The position numbers and the translations under genes are program-made. From assembly GCF_041893525.1 (NCBI RefSeq), contig NZ_CP169068.1: a stretch of 64,000 bases of DNA. One strand, given 5' to 3'. Source of the DNA: Phaeobacter bryozoorum. Lineage in GTDB: Bacteria; Pseudomonadota; Alphaproteobacteria; Rhodobacterales; Rhodobacteraceae. This document shows, in pieces, positions 1-6,811 of this stretch (positions are counted from its first letter, which is position 1; each line of letters begins with the position of its first letter). Below the pieces are notes generated by a model. It saw only the letters and a program-made list of their open reading frames with translations, made no database searches and was not told the origin of the DNA.

Positions 1-453
1 GCCACCTGTGTCTTCTCCGATCAGGTGCCACCCCCGTTCTTCTGCTTCAGCCTGTTCTTTGTCAGCGTGGCAAATCTCGCACCGTACACTGCACAGGCCT
101 TCGGTTGCCCGCTTAACCATCTCAAATTGCCGGCGCAAGTTATGGCCGCAGGGGGCGATATAGTGGGCATAGTGACGGTCTTCCGGGTCGCGGCCGGCCC
201 AGTTCAGGCCGGCTGCCGCGGCATCGTCCCGCCACCGGTCTTGAATGCAATGCGGGCAGAGTGGCTGGTTGTTCATCAGTACAAAGAGCTTGCTTACGTG
301 AGTTGCTCCGCATGCGCGGCAACACAGAAGAAGATGATAACGGTCCTGGATGCGCTTCAGAATGTCGAAGCCTTTGCTCGCGGCGGTCTCGCGCCAGTGG
401 GGGTGAATGGTGAGCGGGAAGGCGGCGGACGTGGCGGTTGATGTATGGGTCAT
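1..453 (-). CDS. Zinc-ribbon-like hypothetical protein (partial, runs off left edge)
   Basis: An uninterrupted reading frame of 151 codons starts at ATG 453..451, preceded by an ACGGAG ribosome-binding site, and continues off the window edge without a stop. The visible protein has paired cysteine/histidine knuckles: CCRACGATH near residue 45, LCPHC near residue 69, APCGH near residue 106 and CSVRCEICH near residue 126. That pattern suggests two zinc-binding ribbons or treble clefs. I do not recognise a named family. Its position beside a mobilization gene suggests a plasmid accessory protein. Function is unknown; the frame is well supported by spacing, RBS and the ordered Cys pairs. Confidence 0.6.
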   Translation of the reverse strand, partial: MTHTSTATSAAFPLTIHPHWRETAASKGFDILKRIQDRYHLLLCCRACGATHVSKLFVLMNNQPLCPHCIQDRWRDDAAAAGLNWAGRDPEDRHYAHYIAPCGHNLRRQFEMVKRATEGLCSVRCEICHADKEQAEAEERGWHLIGEDTGG

Positions 454-609
454 TGAGAACTCCGTTTGCGTAAAGCGGGAGAGATGGCAGGCGCCGGATA
501 TGGGGCACCTGCCGGGAAAATCTGGAATTGGGCATGACGTGGCCGGGCGCAGGCGGAGAGATCCGCTGCGGTGGCCAGGTCAGGTTGTGTCAGGAAGGGA
601 TTGGGCGGA

Positions 610-876
610 TCAGACCGGCGCGAAATCCGGGGCTGTCACTGCCATCTCCACCACGGCGTCGACTTGCCGCGCCGCTCGATTCAGCGCTTCGCAGACACCG
701 GCATCATCGGTGGTGAAAAGGTCCCGGTGTTCATGCATCAGCTGCTGGAACCGAAGTGCCTCATCCAGGCTCTCAATTCGATCAGAAAGTGCAGCAGCAT
801 GCTCATGCGCTGCATTGGCAAATCTTCGGCACTGACCACCTGTGCCGTCAGGATGTCGCCGCTGAGTTGAAGACAA
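610..876 (-). pseudogene. Probable downstream fragment of the 738-1094 gene after a frameshift
   Basis: This minus-strand frame encodes a helical, acidic segment (for example SLDEALRFQQLMHEHRDLF) ending at 610. The frame opens at 876 but has no good ribosome-binding site, and its beginning overlaps the end of the gene starting at 1094 in another frame. Together the two frames read like one continuous alpha-helical protein with a one-base shift near 800-840. It could instead be a separate small overlapping gene. No family is recognised. Confidence 0.35.
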
Positions 877-1094
877 TCCTGCCAGCGGGCTTCGGCAGCC
901 TCTTGGATACCGGTGGACGCGGGATCCCAGGCGAGGGAGTGAGACAGATCACGCTCCAAATTCAGGGCTTCGTCCACTGCTTTGGTCAGCGTGTCGAAGG
1001 TGCGGGTGATGAAGGTGGAACCATCATCTGCTTCGTTTGCAGGCCACAAGCCTTTTTCTGTGCTCATGCGCATGATACGGCAAATATCAGCCAT
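738..1094 (-). CDS. Small hypothetical protein, possibly frameshifted near its C-terminus
   Basis: The start ATG at 1094..1092 follows a strong GAGGAG ribosome-binding site, which is why the longer upstream extension was not used. The 118-residue product begins MADICRIMRMSTEKGLW and is mostly helical with no obvious domain. The last ~25 residues (from about MSMLL) look unlike the rest, while the alternative frame continues with plausible protein to 610; a one-base deletion is suspected. It is divergent from the small regulator-like gene at 1211, sharing a 117-bp intergenic region with a perfect palindrome. Function unknown. Confidence 0.45.
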   Translation of the reverse strand: MADICRIMRMSTEKGLWPANEADDGSTFITRTFDTLTKAVDEALNLERDLSHSLAWDPASTGIQEAAEARWQDCLQLSGDILTAQVVSAEDLPMQRMSMLLHFLIELRAWMRHFGSSS

Positions 1095-1168
1095 AGTCGG
1101 TCTCCTCTCGCGAGATCGGTTTTGGTTAGGGTGCGGCAAGGGGTAGGAGCCTTGCTGCACCTGCAATA

Positions 1169-1180
1169 TATGGTACCATA
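1169..1180. promoter_or_regulatory. Perfect 12-bp palindrome in a divergent intergenic region
   Basis: TATGGTACCATA is its own reverse complement and lies between the divergent starts at 1094 (minus) and 1211 (plus). An A-rich stretch follows it. It is a reasonable operator for an autoregulating small DNA-binding protein such as the one encoded at 1211, but binding is inference only. Confidence 0.35.
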
Positions 1181-1210
1181 AAACCAAAAATCAATACGAG
1201 ATTGTCAGAC

Positions 1211-1399
1211 ATGTCAAAAAAAGCGCGAGGACGCCCGGCGGTGGATACCGAAGCGGTCAATCTCCGATTGGCGCGTGGGATGATCGAAGTCATTGATAAC
1301 CAGCGCCGCGAGCAAGACGATCTTCCGACACGGCCTGCTATGATCCGGCGGATGTTGAAGCAATGGTGCCAGGATCGCGGAATTGAAGTCGACGAATAG
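1211..1399 (+). CDS. Small basic protein, possible ribbon-helix-helix or plasmid accessory regulator
   Basis: The 62-residue product begins MSKKARGRPAVDTEAVNLRL. The N-terminal KKARGRPAVD is AT-hook-like, and the following segment (VNLRLARGMIEVIDNQR, then MIRRMLKQW) has the strand-helix-helix look of CopG/Arc-type repressors: a short strand followed by two amphipathic helices. A TTG start nine bases upstream is also possible. It is the only gene between the divergent palindrome and the relaxase region, as expected for a relaxosome accessory factor or copy-number-type repressor. The family assignment is tentative. Confidence 0.45.
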   Translation: MSKKARGRPAVDTEAVNLRLARGMIEVIDNQRREQDDLPTRPAMIRRMLKQWCQDRGIEVDE

Positions 1400-1552
1400 C
1401 AATTGCTGTCAGTGTAAATCTTCACCCCTTCCAGATTATCGAAAAACAATAAGTCATCCCAGGCCCCCGGCAGGGCGGGTCCAGCAGGCTGCTGGCCGCA
1501 GGAAGCTTTTGAAGGCGAAGGCCTGAAACAAGCTGACGAGGAGGGGATCGAA

Positions 1553-1617
1553 GGGGGTATCCCCCTCGCGAACGGCAAGTTGCAATCCTGGGGCCCAGCC
1601 CAAGATTGCAACTTGCC
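1553..1617. other. Candidate origin of transfer (nested inverted repeats upstream of relaxase)
   Basis: A GGGGG-TAT-CCCCC hairpin (1553-1565) is followed by a perfect 14-bp inverted repeat with arms at 1574-1587 and 1604-1617, separated by 16 bases (left arm GGCAAGTTGCAATC). No T-run follows, which argues against a simple terminator. It sits about 100 bp upstream of the relaxase start, the usual place for a mobilization origin in MOBV plasmids. The nick site cannot be assigned from sequence alone. Confidence 0.45.
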
Positions 1618-1714
1618 TAGTGAGTACAAGCCTCACAAAAACAAAAATAAGCCTATCGGGATTTTCTTCGTCTTCGCGGAGACTCGGATCAGAGAAGCAG
1701 ATCCGAGCAGCAAG

Positions 1715-3436
1715 ATGACCCTACAGCCCAAGTTCACCCAAGCACAGCCCGTAATTCTAAATGAAGCACCGGTTGTGCTGCGATTTGCAGGCTTGTTTCC
1801 GCGGGACCTTGGCAAGTTCAAGATGCATGACAAGCGCGGCGGCGGCGACCTGGATCATGTCGACCAGGAGCTGTCGCGGCTGAACCAGGTGCTGGCCGGC
1901 GAGCCGGGCTGGCAGCAGCAGATACGCGGCGAAATTGCTGAGATGCGCCGTCACAATCACGAGGAGCATTTGCGTGCCCTCAGAGCCAAATCACGCATGA
2001 AGGACGCCAGGAAGCTGGAGGCGGAAGGGCCTGCAGACCCCTGGCGGTCCTGCAGCAGAGGTCCGCTTCGGGAAGGCATCATCACAGTCAACAAAGATTG
2101 GCTGGGCGGGGCAGGGCTCTCTGAATGGGATCCGGAACGTGTCTCTGCTTTCCGCAAAACCGCCATGTCGTTCCTCGGTCAAAACTTTCCACATGGTCAG
2201 CTGCGCTATGCAAGCGCCCACGTCGATGAGGAGGCTTACCATATCCACTTTGTCGTGGCCGTTTGGACCGAGAAGCCATCCGCCAACCGCGGGCATCAGA
2301 TCCTGCTGCAGCCATCTGAGAACCCGCTCATCAAAAGCTATGAGCATGCCCAGGATCTTGCCGGAGAGGCCTTCGAGACAATCGGGATCATCAGGGGGGA
2401 GCGCCGTGCCGAGGCCCGGCGCCAGGCGTGGGCAGAGGGAAAACCTCTGCCCGAGCGGCGGCAGCATGTGCCGCCATCAAAGTGGCGTGCCGAGGAGCGC
2501 CTCAAGGCGCAAGCGGAGAAGAAGCGTATCCTGGGCGATGCTCTGGATGAGGCAAAGGCGGCCGTTGAAAACGGCCGGGACCTGGCCAAGGCCACGGTCA
2601 AAAAGTCGCGCAAGCGCGCGGTGAAAGAGGCGCGGGCCCGCAAACAGCGGACCGCGCGGGAAACTGCAAAGATGATCCGCCGCCGCGATGCGGCGGAGGC
2701 AGAAGCTGTGCAGAAGGAAAAAGCGGCTGACGCCGCGAATGCTCTGAAAAAGAAAATTGTGGCTGAGGTCGGGGCATTGGAGCCGAGGGTTAAGGGGTAT
2801 GAGGCAAGGGCAGAAGAAGCTGCGGAAAAGTACCGGGCCAAGATGGCCGCGCGGAAGCTGGAGGAAGAAAAACGCGCGCGGGTTATCCAAGAAAGGCAAC
2901 AGGCCGAGCAGGTGCTGAACGCCGCGAAGGCGGAGAAATCTGATCTGGCCGCTCAGCTGCTGCAGATGGTTCAGCACCGCGGCCAGGAAGAGAAAGCAGT
3001 TGCTGAGGCCCGGGCTGCCCGGCTGGCTGAGGAGAAGAGACTGCAGGAGGCAGAAGAAAAGGTCCGGTTGAAGGCAACGGAGGCAGAGGTCATCACGGAT
3101 GCCATCGGGACCGGGCTGGATTTGGTTGCTGATGGGGCGGTCTTCTGGCGGGAGGCGTCTGCGGATCAGCAGGCAGGCTTGACTTGGGGCGCGGCCGCTC
3201 CGGATGCCAAGGGCGAGCGGGATGAAACGCTGAAAGAAATCCGCCCGGCAATGCGGATGGTCACGCGCATTGCTCAACTGGTGGCGCGGACCGTGAAACG
3301 CGTCCTCGCCAAGGAGCGGCAAAAGCTGAAGAGTGACGCGGATTATGTCCGCGGCCTGCGTCAGAAATGGGAACCGGAAGATGCAGCGAGGCTGTCGAGG
3401 ATCACGCTCGGTGGTATAAACAGCGGACCGAAATAG
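1715..3436 (+). CDS. MOBV-type (Pre/Mob) plasmid mobilization relaxase
   Basis: The protein would nick and covalently bind oriT DNA during conjugative mobilization. The family-diagnostic metal-binding motif is visible as HVDEEAYHIHF at about residue 169, matching the HxDExxxHxH signature of MOBV relaxases, with an N-terminal HDKRGGGDLDHVD block around residue 38 in the place of motif I. The remainder (about residues 250-490) is a long Lys/Glu/Ala-rich coiled coil, then a helical C-terminus. ATG 1715 was chosen because the motif-bearing homology begins shortly after it; an in-frame extension to 1580 would run through the candidate oriT hairpin. It is 573 residues long. The usual second-position Pro of the motif (TPH) is Tyr here (AYH), so it is a divergent member. 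Confidence 0.75.
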   Translation: MTLQPKFTQAQPVILNEAPVVLRFAGLFPRDLGKFKMHDKRGGGDLDHVDQELSRLNQVLAGEPGWQQQIRGEIAEMRRHNHEEHLRALRAKSRMKDARKLEAEGPADPWRSCSRGPLREGIITVNKDWLGGAGLSEWDPERVSAFRKTAMSFLGQNFPHGQLRYASAHVDEEAYHIHFVVAVWTEKPSANRGHQILLQPSENPLIKSYEHAQDLAGEAFETIGIIRGERRAEARRQAWAEGKPLPERRQHVPPSKWRAEERLKAQAEKKRILGDALDEAKAAVENGRDLAKATVKKSRKRAVKEARARKQRTARETAKMIRRRDAAEAEAVQKEKAADAANALKKKIVAEVGALEPRVKGYEARAEEAAEKYRAKMAARKLEEEKRARVIQERQQAEQVLNAAKAEKSDLAAQLLQMVQHRGQEEKAVAEARAARLAEEKRLQEAEEKVRLKATEAEVITDAIGTGLDLVADGAVFWREASADQQAGLTWGAAAPDAKGERDETLKEIRPAMRMVTRIAQLVARTVKRVLAKERQKLKSDADYVRGLRQKWEPEDAARLSRITLGGINSGPK

Positions 3437-3913
3437 GGCCGATTGCTGACTTTTGCTGCGTGAAAAGCCAAGGTTTGCTGTGCGGACAAAGCCGCCTTTT
3501 GCTCACGCGGCTATTGCTGGCGCAGCATATGCTCGTAAGTGCGGCAGGTTGGTCGCTGCGATGCAGCCGATGTCGCCAGAACGGTCATTGAAAGCAAATC
3601 TGAGGGCGAAAATCCGAACCGTCCTTTCGCTGCGCAGCTGGTCGACAAGCGAGACGCCGGACTCTCCAGACATTTGCGTTTTGGCATGTTGCTGACGCAG
3701 CATCCGCTCGCATGTGCGGCACCATCATAGCTGCCGTGCAACCGATGTCGTCAGAACGGTCATTGAAAGGTAATTTGAGGCGTAAAAATCAAACCGCCCT
3801 TTCGCTGCAGCTGTGAGAACAACTTTTCCGAATTGAGCAAACAGCCATTCACAGTTGGGAAAGCGGTACTTGCCGCGCAACATCCATAAACAAGTTTAGC
3901 GATGGCGCAGGTG
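3437..3913. repeat. Intergenic region with two direct imperfect ~125-bp repeats
   Basis: No convincing gene is present. Two alignable copies lie in the same orientation at 3514-3640 and 3689-3813; both contain the shared blocks CAGAACGGTCATTGAAAG and a terminal TTTCGCTGC...CAGCTG. The short reading frames here are in repeats and lack ribosome-binding sites. The style resembles the degenerate intergenic repeats near 28.7, 37.7, 41.2 and 42.5 kb. Confidence 0.5.
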
Positions 3914-4612
3914 TCAATACTGACCAGCAAGCCTTGCGCTTGTGTCTTCGCTTGAAATGCCTTCGGCCATACGTTCGAAAGCCTGCCGCCAGCCGGGGGC
4001 GAGATCCGCCAAATCTGCCAGGGCTTCGGCATCTTCGCGGGAAGCCCTGCGTGTCAGCCGGGCGCGGGTTACGCGCAGGACACTCCAGTCCGGGTTGCGT
4101 CTTTCTATCAGCGTTATCCGGCCGCCCGCTGCAGCCGCGCCGGTTTCCAGCACACGGTAGTACCACCCGGTGCGGCCCGTTTTCTGGAACAGGTAGGGCA
4201 TCTTTTCATGTCCGGTGTGCAGCCCCAGCTTCCAGCAGGGCTGACGGCCTTGGCTGATTTGAACGGTGGCTGTGCCAAGCCTCAGGATATCGCCGATGCA
4301 GAGGTTTTCTTCGGTCAATCCGGTTGTTGAGATGTTTTCGCCAAAGGCTGCGGGGACCGTGCCGGTGGCCATGTGCCCCTCGCCCTGCCAGGCCGCATAG
4401 TGATCCAGCGCGTAGTGGTGAATGGCCTTTTCCGCGCCGCCATGCACGGTCAGGTCCGCCTGCGCATCCTCTGAAAAACCTGTCAGCGTAATGGTCTGTG
4501 GGCCGGACACCGGGTCTTTTTGAATGGCGGACGGCGGCTTTCCGTCCCAGCGGTTCTGAACGCTGCCCAGGAAGATGCCGCCGATTTCTGCCGTAAGTCC
4601 AGGAAGGGTCAT
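3914..4612 (-). CDS. MOSC domain protein, YiiM-like
   Basis: The 232-residue protein resembles the stand-alone MOSC proteins of the YiiM type, which act with molybdenum-cofactor chemistry and in some species protect against N-hydroxylated base analogues. Visible features are the HGGAEKAIHHYALDHY block near residue 57, the FGENISTTGL segment, and GRQPCWKL with the presumed cofactor-binding Cys at residue 126. A helical C-terminal tail follows, as in YiiM. Its start abuts the stop of the MarR gene with no gap, so the two are very probably one transcript. The substrate is unknown. Confidence 0.8.
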   Translation of the reverse strand: MTLPGLTAEIGGIFLGSVQNRWDGKPPSAIQKDPVSGPQTITLTGFSEDAQADLTVHGGAEKAIHHYALDHYAAWQGEGHMATGTVPAAFGENISTTGLTEENLCIGDILRLGTATVQISQGRQPCWKLGLHTGHEKMPYLFQKTGRTGWYYRVLETGAAAAGGRITLIERRNPDWSVLRVTRARLTRRASREDAEALADLADLAPGWRQAFERMAEGISSEDTSARLAGQY

Positions 4613-5155
4613 TCAGGCCTCTTTGTGTTCGATGCAGAATTTATCTTTTTCGCCGGGTTCCAAGCCGAGCCCCAGCAAGGTGCAGAAGCCGTTTTCCGAG
4701 TCGGCCTCGTGATAGGCGCAGGTCTTGCATTTCCCGAACGAGTGGCCGCCGTTTGCCGCCAGAGCCAGCCTCAAGCATTGCATCAGCCCGTCCTTGAGCG
4801 CGGTGTGAACGCCTGCGGGCAGGTTGCCTATCGCCTCTGCAATTGGATTGGGTTCGGTCACCGCGGCCACGCCTGCCTCAGTCAGTTCATAGGAAATTGA
4901 CCGCTGGTCGGACTTTTGCCTGCGTTCGGCGGTGTATCCCTTTCGCACCAGAGCCTTCAGTGTCTGGGACATCGTTCCGCGCGTTGTTCCCAGATATTCG
5001 GCGACATGTGAGGGCGAGCGGGAAAACTGATTTGCCTCAGACAGATACTCCAGCGCCGCCCTTTGTGTCGGGTTCAGGTCGCCAGTCCAGCCGGCAGCGG
5101 AATCAATCCTGGCAAGACGGTTGATCAGGATGCGGATGCCATGGTCGGGTTTCAT
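4613..5155 (-). CDS. MarR-family transcriptional regulator with C-terminal cysteine cluster
   Basis: The 180-residue protein has a winged helix (about residues 25-95; SPSHVAEYLGTTRGTMSQTLKALVRKGY is the recognition-helix region, followed by the wing with DQRSISYELTEAG). Unusually it ends with a Cys/His cluster, CKTCAYHEADSENGFC then CIEH, that could bind a metal or sense redox state. ATG 5155 was preferred to the longer frame because the extension would run through the operator-like intergenic repeats. It lies upstream of the MOSC gene and divergent from the exported protein at 5242, so it probably controls both directions. Confidence 0.8.
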   Translation of the reverse strand: MKPDHGIRILINRLARIDSAAGWTGDLNPTQRAALEYLSEANQFSRSPSHVAEYLGTTRGTMSQTLKALVRKGYTAERRQKSDQRSISYELTEAGVAAVTEPNPIAEAIGNLPAGVHTALKDGLMQCLRLALAANGGHSFGKCKTCAYHEADSENGFCTLLGLGLEPGEKDKFCIEHKEA

Positions 5156-5165
5156 GCTCAATAAG

Positions 5166-5225
5166 TAGCGAGTCGAAATTAAAGTTGCAATGTATTTTTC
5201 GTTATAGTAGCGAATCGATATCAAA
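5166..5225. promoter_or_regulatory. Two direct repeats between divergent MarR gene and exported-protein gene
   Basis: TAGCGAGTCGAAATTAAA begins at 5166 and TAGCGAATCGATATCAAA at 5208, 42 bp apart, which places them on the same helical face. They match at 15 of 18 positions and fill the short intergenic gap before the start at 5242. They are the best candidate MarR operators here; binding is inferred from position and repetition. Confidence 0.45.
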
Positions 5226-5241
5226 TGACGGGAGATGAGAA

Positions 5242-5991
5242 ATGAAACTTACCTGGACATCCCTTGCCGCCATCGTGATCGGAGCCTCGCCCGCTGTTGC
5301 AGGCGGTGATCACGCCCTGCATCAGGAGGGGGCAGTCATCTCTCCGGCTGATGCCGGCAAGGCGGCAGATTTCGACATCCTTGCGGCGCATGCGTATCGC
5401 AACGGCAACACAGTTACCTTCCACATGACCACCAGCGGCATCGCCGGGGCATCACTTCCGGCCGCAACCGGCGCAGTGGGCGGATCAGATGTCTGGTCCT
5501 ACGTGTGGCCCACATCTCTTGACCCGTCTGCTGTTGGCTTTGAGGGCGGCACCGGCATTCTGGCAATGGCTGCAACCAGCCACCCGGATTTTGACGACAC
5601 TCCGCTTTTTGATGAAAACGGCGATGGCGACCCGGCCAATGACGGCATCGAATGGCACAGCCATTGGGTTGTGCTGACCCCGACAGAGGCCTGCGGCCCG
5701 GGCGCCCTCGCGGTGCGCGACATCCCCGAGGGAGCGACGCCAAAGCTGCCCGCGACCTGGCCCGGGTTCCCGGTCTTCCTGGACAGCCCCGGATTCACGC
5801 CGCTGTTCGACGGCCCGGAGATCAAGGTGAATGCCGGTCTTGCCAGCGGGGTCGAACTGGAGGGCGTAGTTTATGACGGCGTCACTTCCGCCCTGCGGGT
5901 GAACGCCAGCATTCACGCGCCGCTGCTGTGCGTCACCGATGTATTCGACGTAGCCTCAGGCGATCTGAGCCTGCCGGGCAAACTTCAGTAA
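5242..5991 (+). CDS. Exported hypothetical protein
   Basis: The start at 5242 follows GGGAGATGAGAA. The first ~20 residues (MKLTWTSLAAIVIGASPAVA) form a Sec signal peptide with an AxA-type cleavage site, so the mature protein is periplasmic. The rest is beta-rich and contains a calcium-loop-like DENGDGDPANDG at about residue 129, followed by WHSHWV, and two cysteines (EACGPG and LLCVTDV) that could form a disulfide. I do not recognise the family. It is divergent from the MarR gene and is followed after ~57 bp by a redoxin, suggesting an oxidative or thiol-stress role for the unit; this is inference. Confidence 0.75.
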   Translation: MKLTWTSLAAIVIGASPAVAGGDHALHQEGAVISPADAGKAADFDILAAHAYRNGNTVTFHMTTSGIAGASLPAATGAVGGSDVWSYVWPTSLDPSAVGFEGGTGILAMAATSHPDFDDTPLFDENGDGDPANDGIEWHSHWVVLTPTEACGPGALAVRDIPEGATPKLPATWPGFPVFLDSPGFTPLFDGPEIKVNAGLASGVELEGVVYDGVTSALRVNASIHAPLLCVTDVFDVASGDLSLPGKLQ

Positions 5992-6048
5992 CCGGTATCA
6001 GCCGGCCGCGCAAAGCAGGCGGCCGGCTGCCGAACAGGAGAGATCAAG

Positions 6049-6573
6049 ATGCAAGCGCCTGAACTGCAGGTCAGTGAATGGTTCAATACCGACAGGAACC
6101 TCAAACTGTCGGATTTCCACGGAAAGGTTGTCCTGATTGAGGCCTTCCAGATGCTGTGCCCCGGCTGTGTCGTCCATGGCATTCCCCTGGCACAAGAGGT
6201 GCATCGGCATTTTCCCGGCGATCAGGTGGCGGTGATAGGGCTGCACACTGTCTTTGAACACCACGAAGCCATGACCCCGGTATCGCTGAAAGCCTTTTTG
6301 CATGAATACCGCATTACGTTTCCTGTGGCGGTCGACAAACAGGGGGCGGGGCCGCTGCCGGAAACCATGGCTGCATACGGGATGCATGGAACGCCCAGCC
6401 TGGTTCTGCTGGATCAGTCGGGCCGGATTACGGCGCATCATTTTGGCCAGGTTTCGGAACTGCAGGTGGGTGCCGAGATTGGCAGCCTGCTTGCGGGCAA
6501 GGCTGCTGCGACGGCCGAAGATCAGCTGACCGGCTCCTCCGGCCGATGCGGCGACAGTGGCTGCAACGCGTGA
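6049..6573 (+). CDS. Redoxin / TlpA-like thioredoxin-fold protein
   Basis: The protein has an AhpC/TSA-redoxin type thioredoxin fold. The active-site CPGC (MLCPGCVVHGIP, about residue 38) follows the KVVLIEAF strand, and the cis-proline loop is at GTPSLVLLD about residue 113. No signal peptide is seen, so it is likely cytoplasmic. The C-terminus contains CGDSGC, a second Cys pair that could be a resolving or metal site. It has an AGGAGAG ribosome-binding site and is probably cotranscribed with the gene at 5242. It is expected to reduce disulfides or peroxides; the partner is unknown. Confidence 0.8.
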   Translation: MQAPELQVSEWFNTDRNLKLSDFHGKVVLIEAFQMLCPGCVVHGIPLAQEVHRHFPGDQVAVIGLHTVFEHHEAMTPVSLKAFLHEYRITFPVAVDKQGAGPLPETMAAYGMHGTPSLVLLDQSGRITAHHFGQVSELQVGAEIGSLLAGKAAATAEDQLTGSSGRCGDSGCNA

Positions 6574-6715
6574 AGCGCCTGCAACCAGACTGCAATTCAA
6601 GGCGGAGATTCCTTCGGGATTGGGCCTGCTGTTGCGCAAAAACATGACCGGGGCAGTCAGCGAGCTGACCGTCTTTGGGCGGGCGCCTGCTAAAAGGCCC
6701 CGGCAGATCCAAAAT

Positions 6716-6747
6716 GGCTGGCCGGATGCGGTTGCTTCCGGCCAGCC
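6716..6747. terminator. Bidirectional hairpin terminator between redoxin and catalase
   Basis: A perfect 11-bp inverted repeat (left arm GGCTGGCCGGA at 6716-6726, right arm at 6737-6747) with a 10-base loop sits between the convergent ends of the redoxin and catalase genes. It is flanked by AAAAT on the left and ATTT on the right, giving modest U-tracts in both directions. Confidence 0.65.
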
Positions 6748-6811
6748 CAGATTTGCAAGACGGTACTGTTTCAGGGTTGGAGGGCCGGAATGCCGCCTTG
6801 CATCATTCCAC

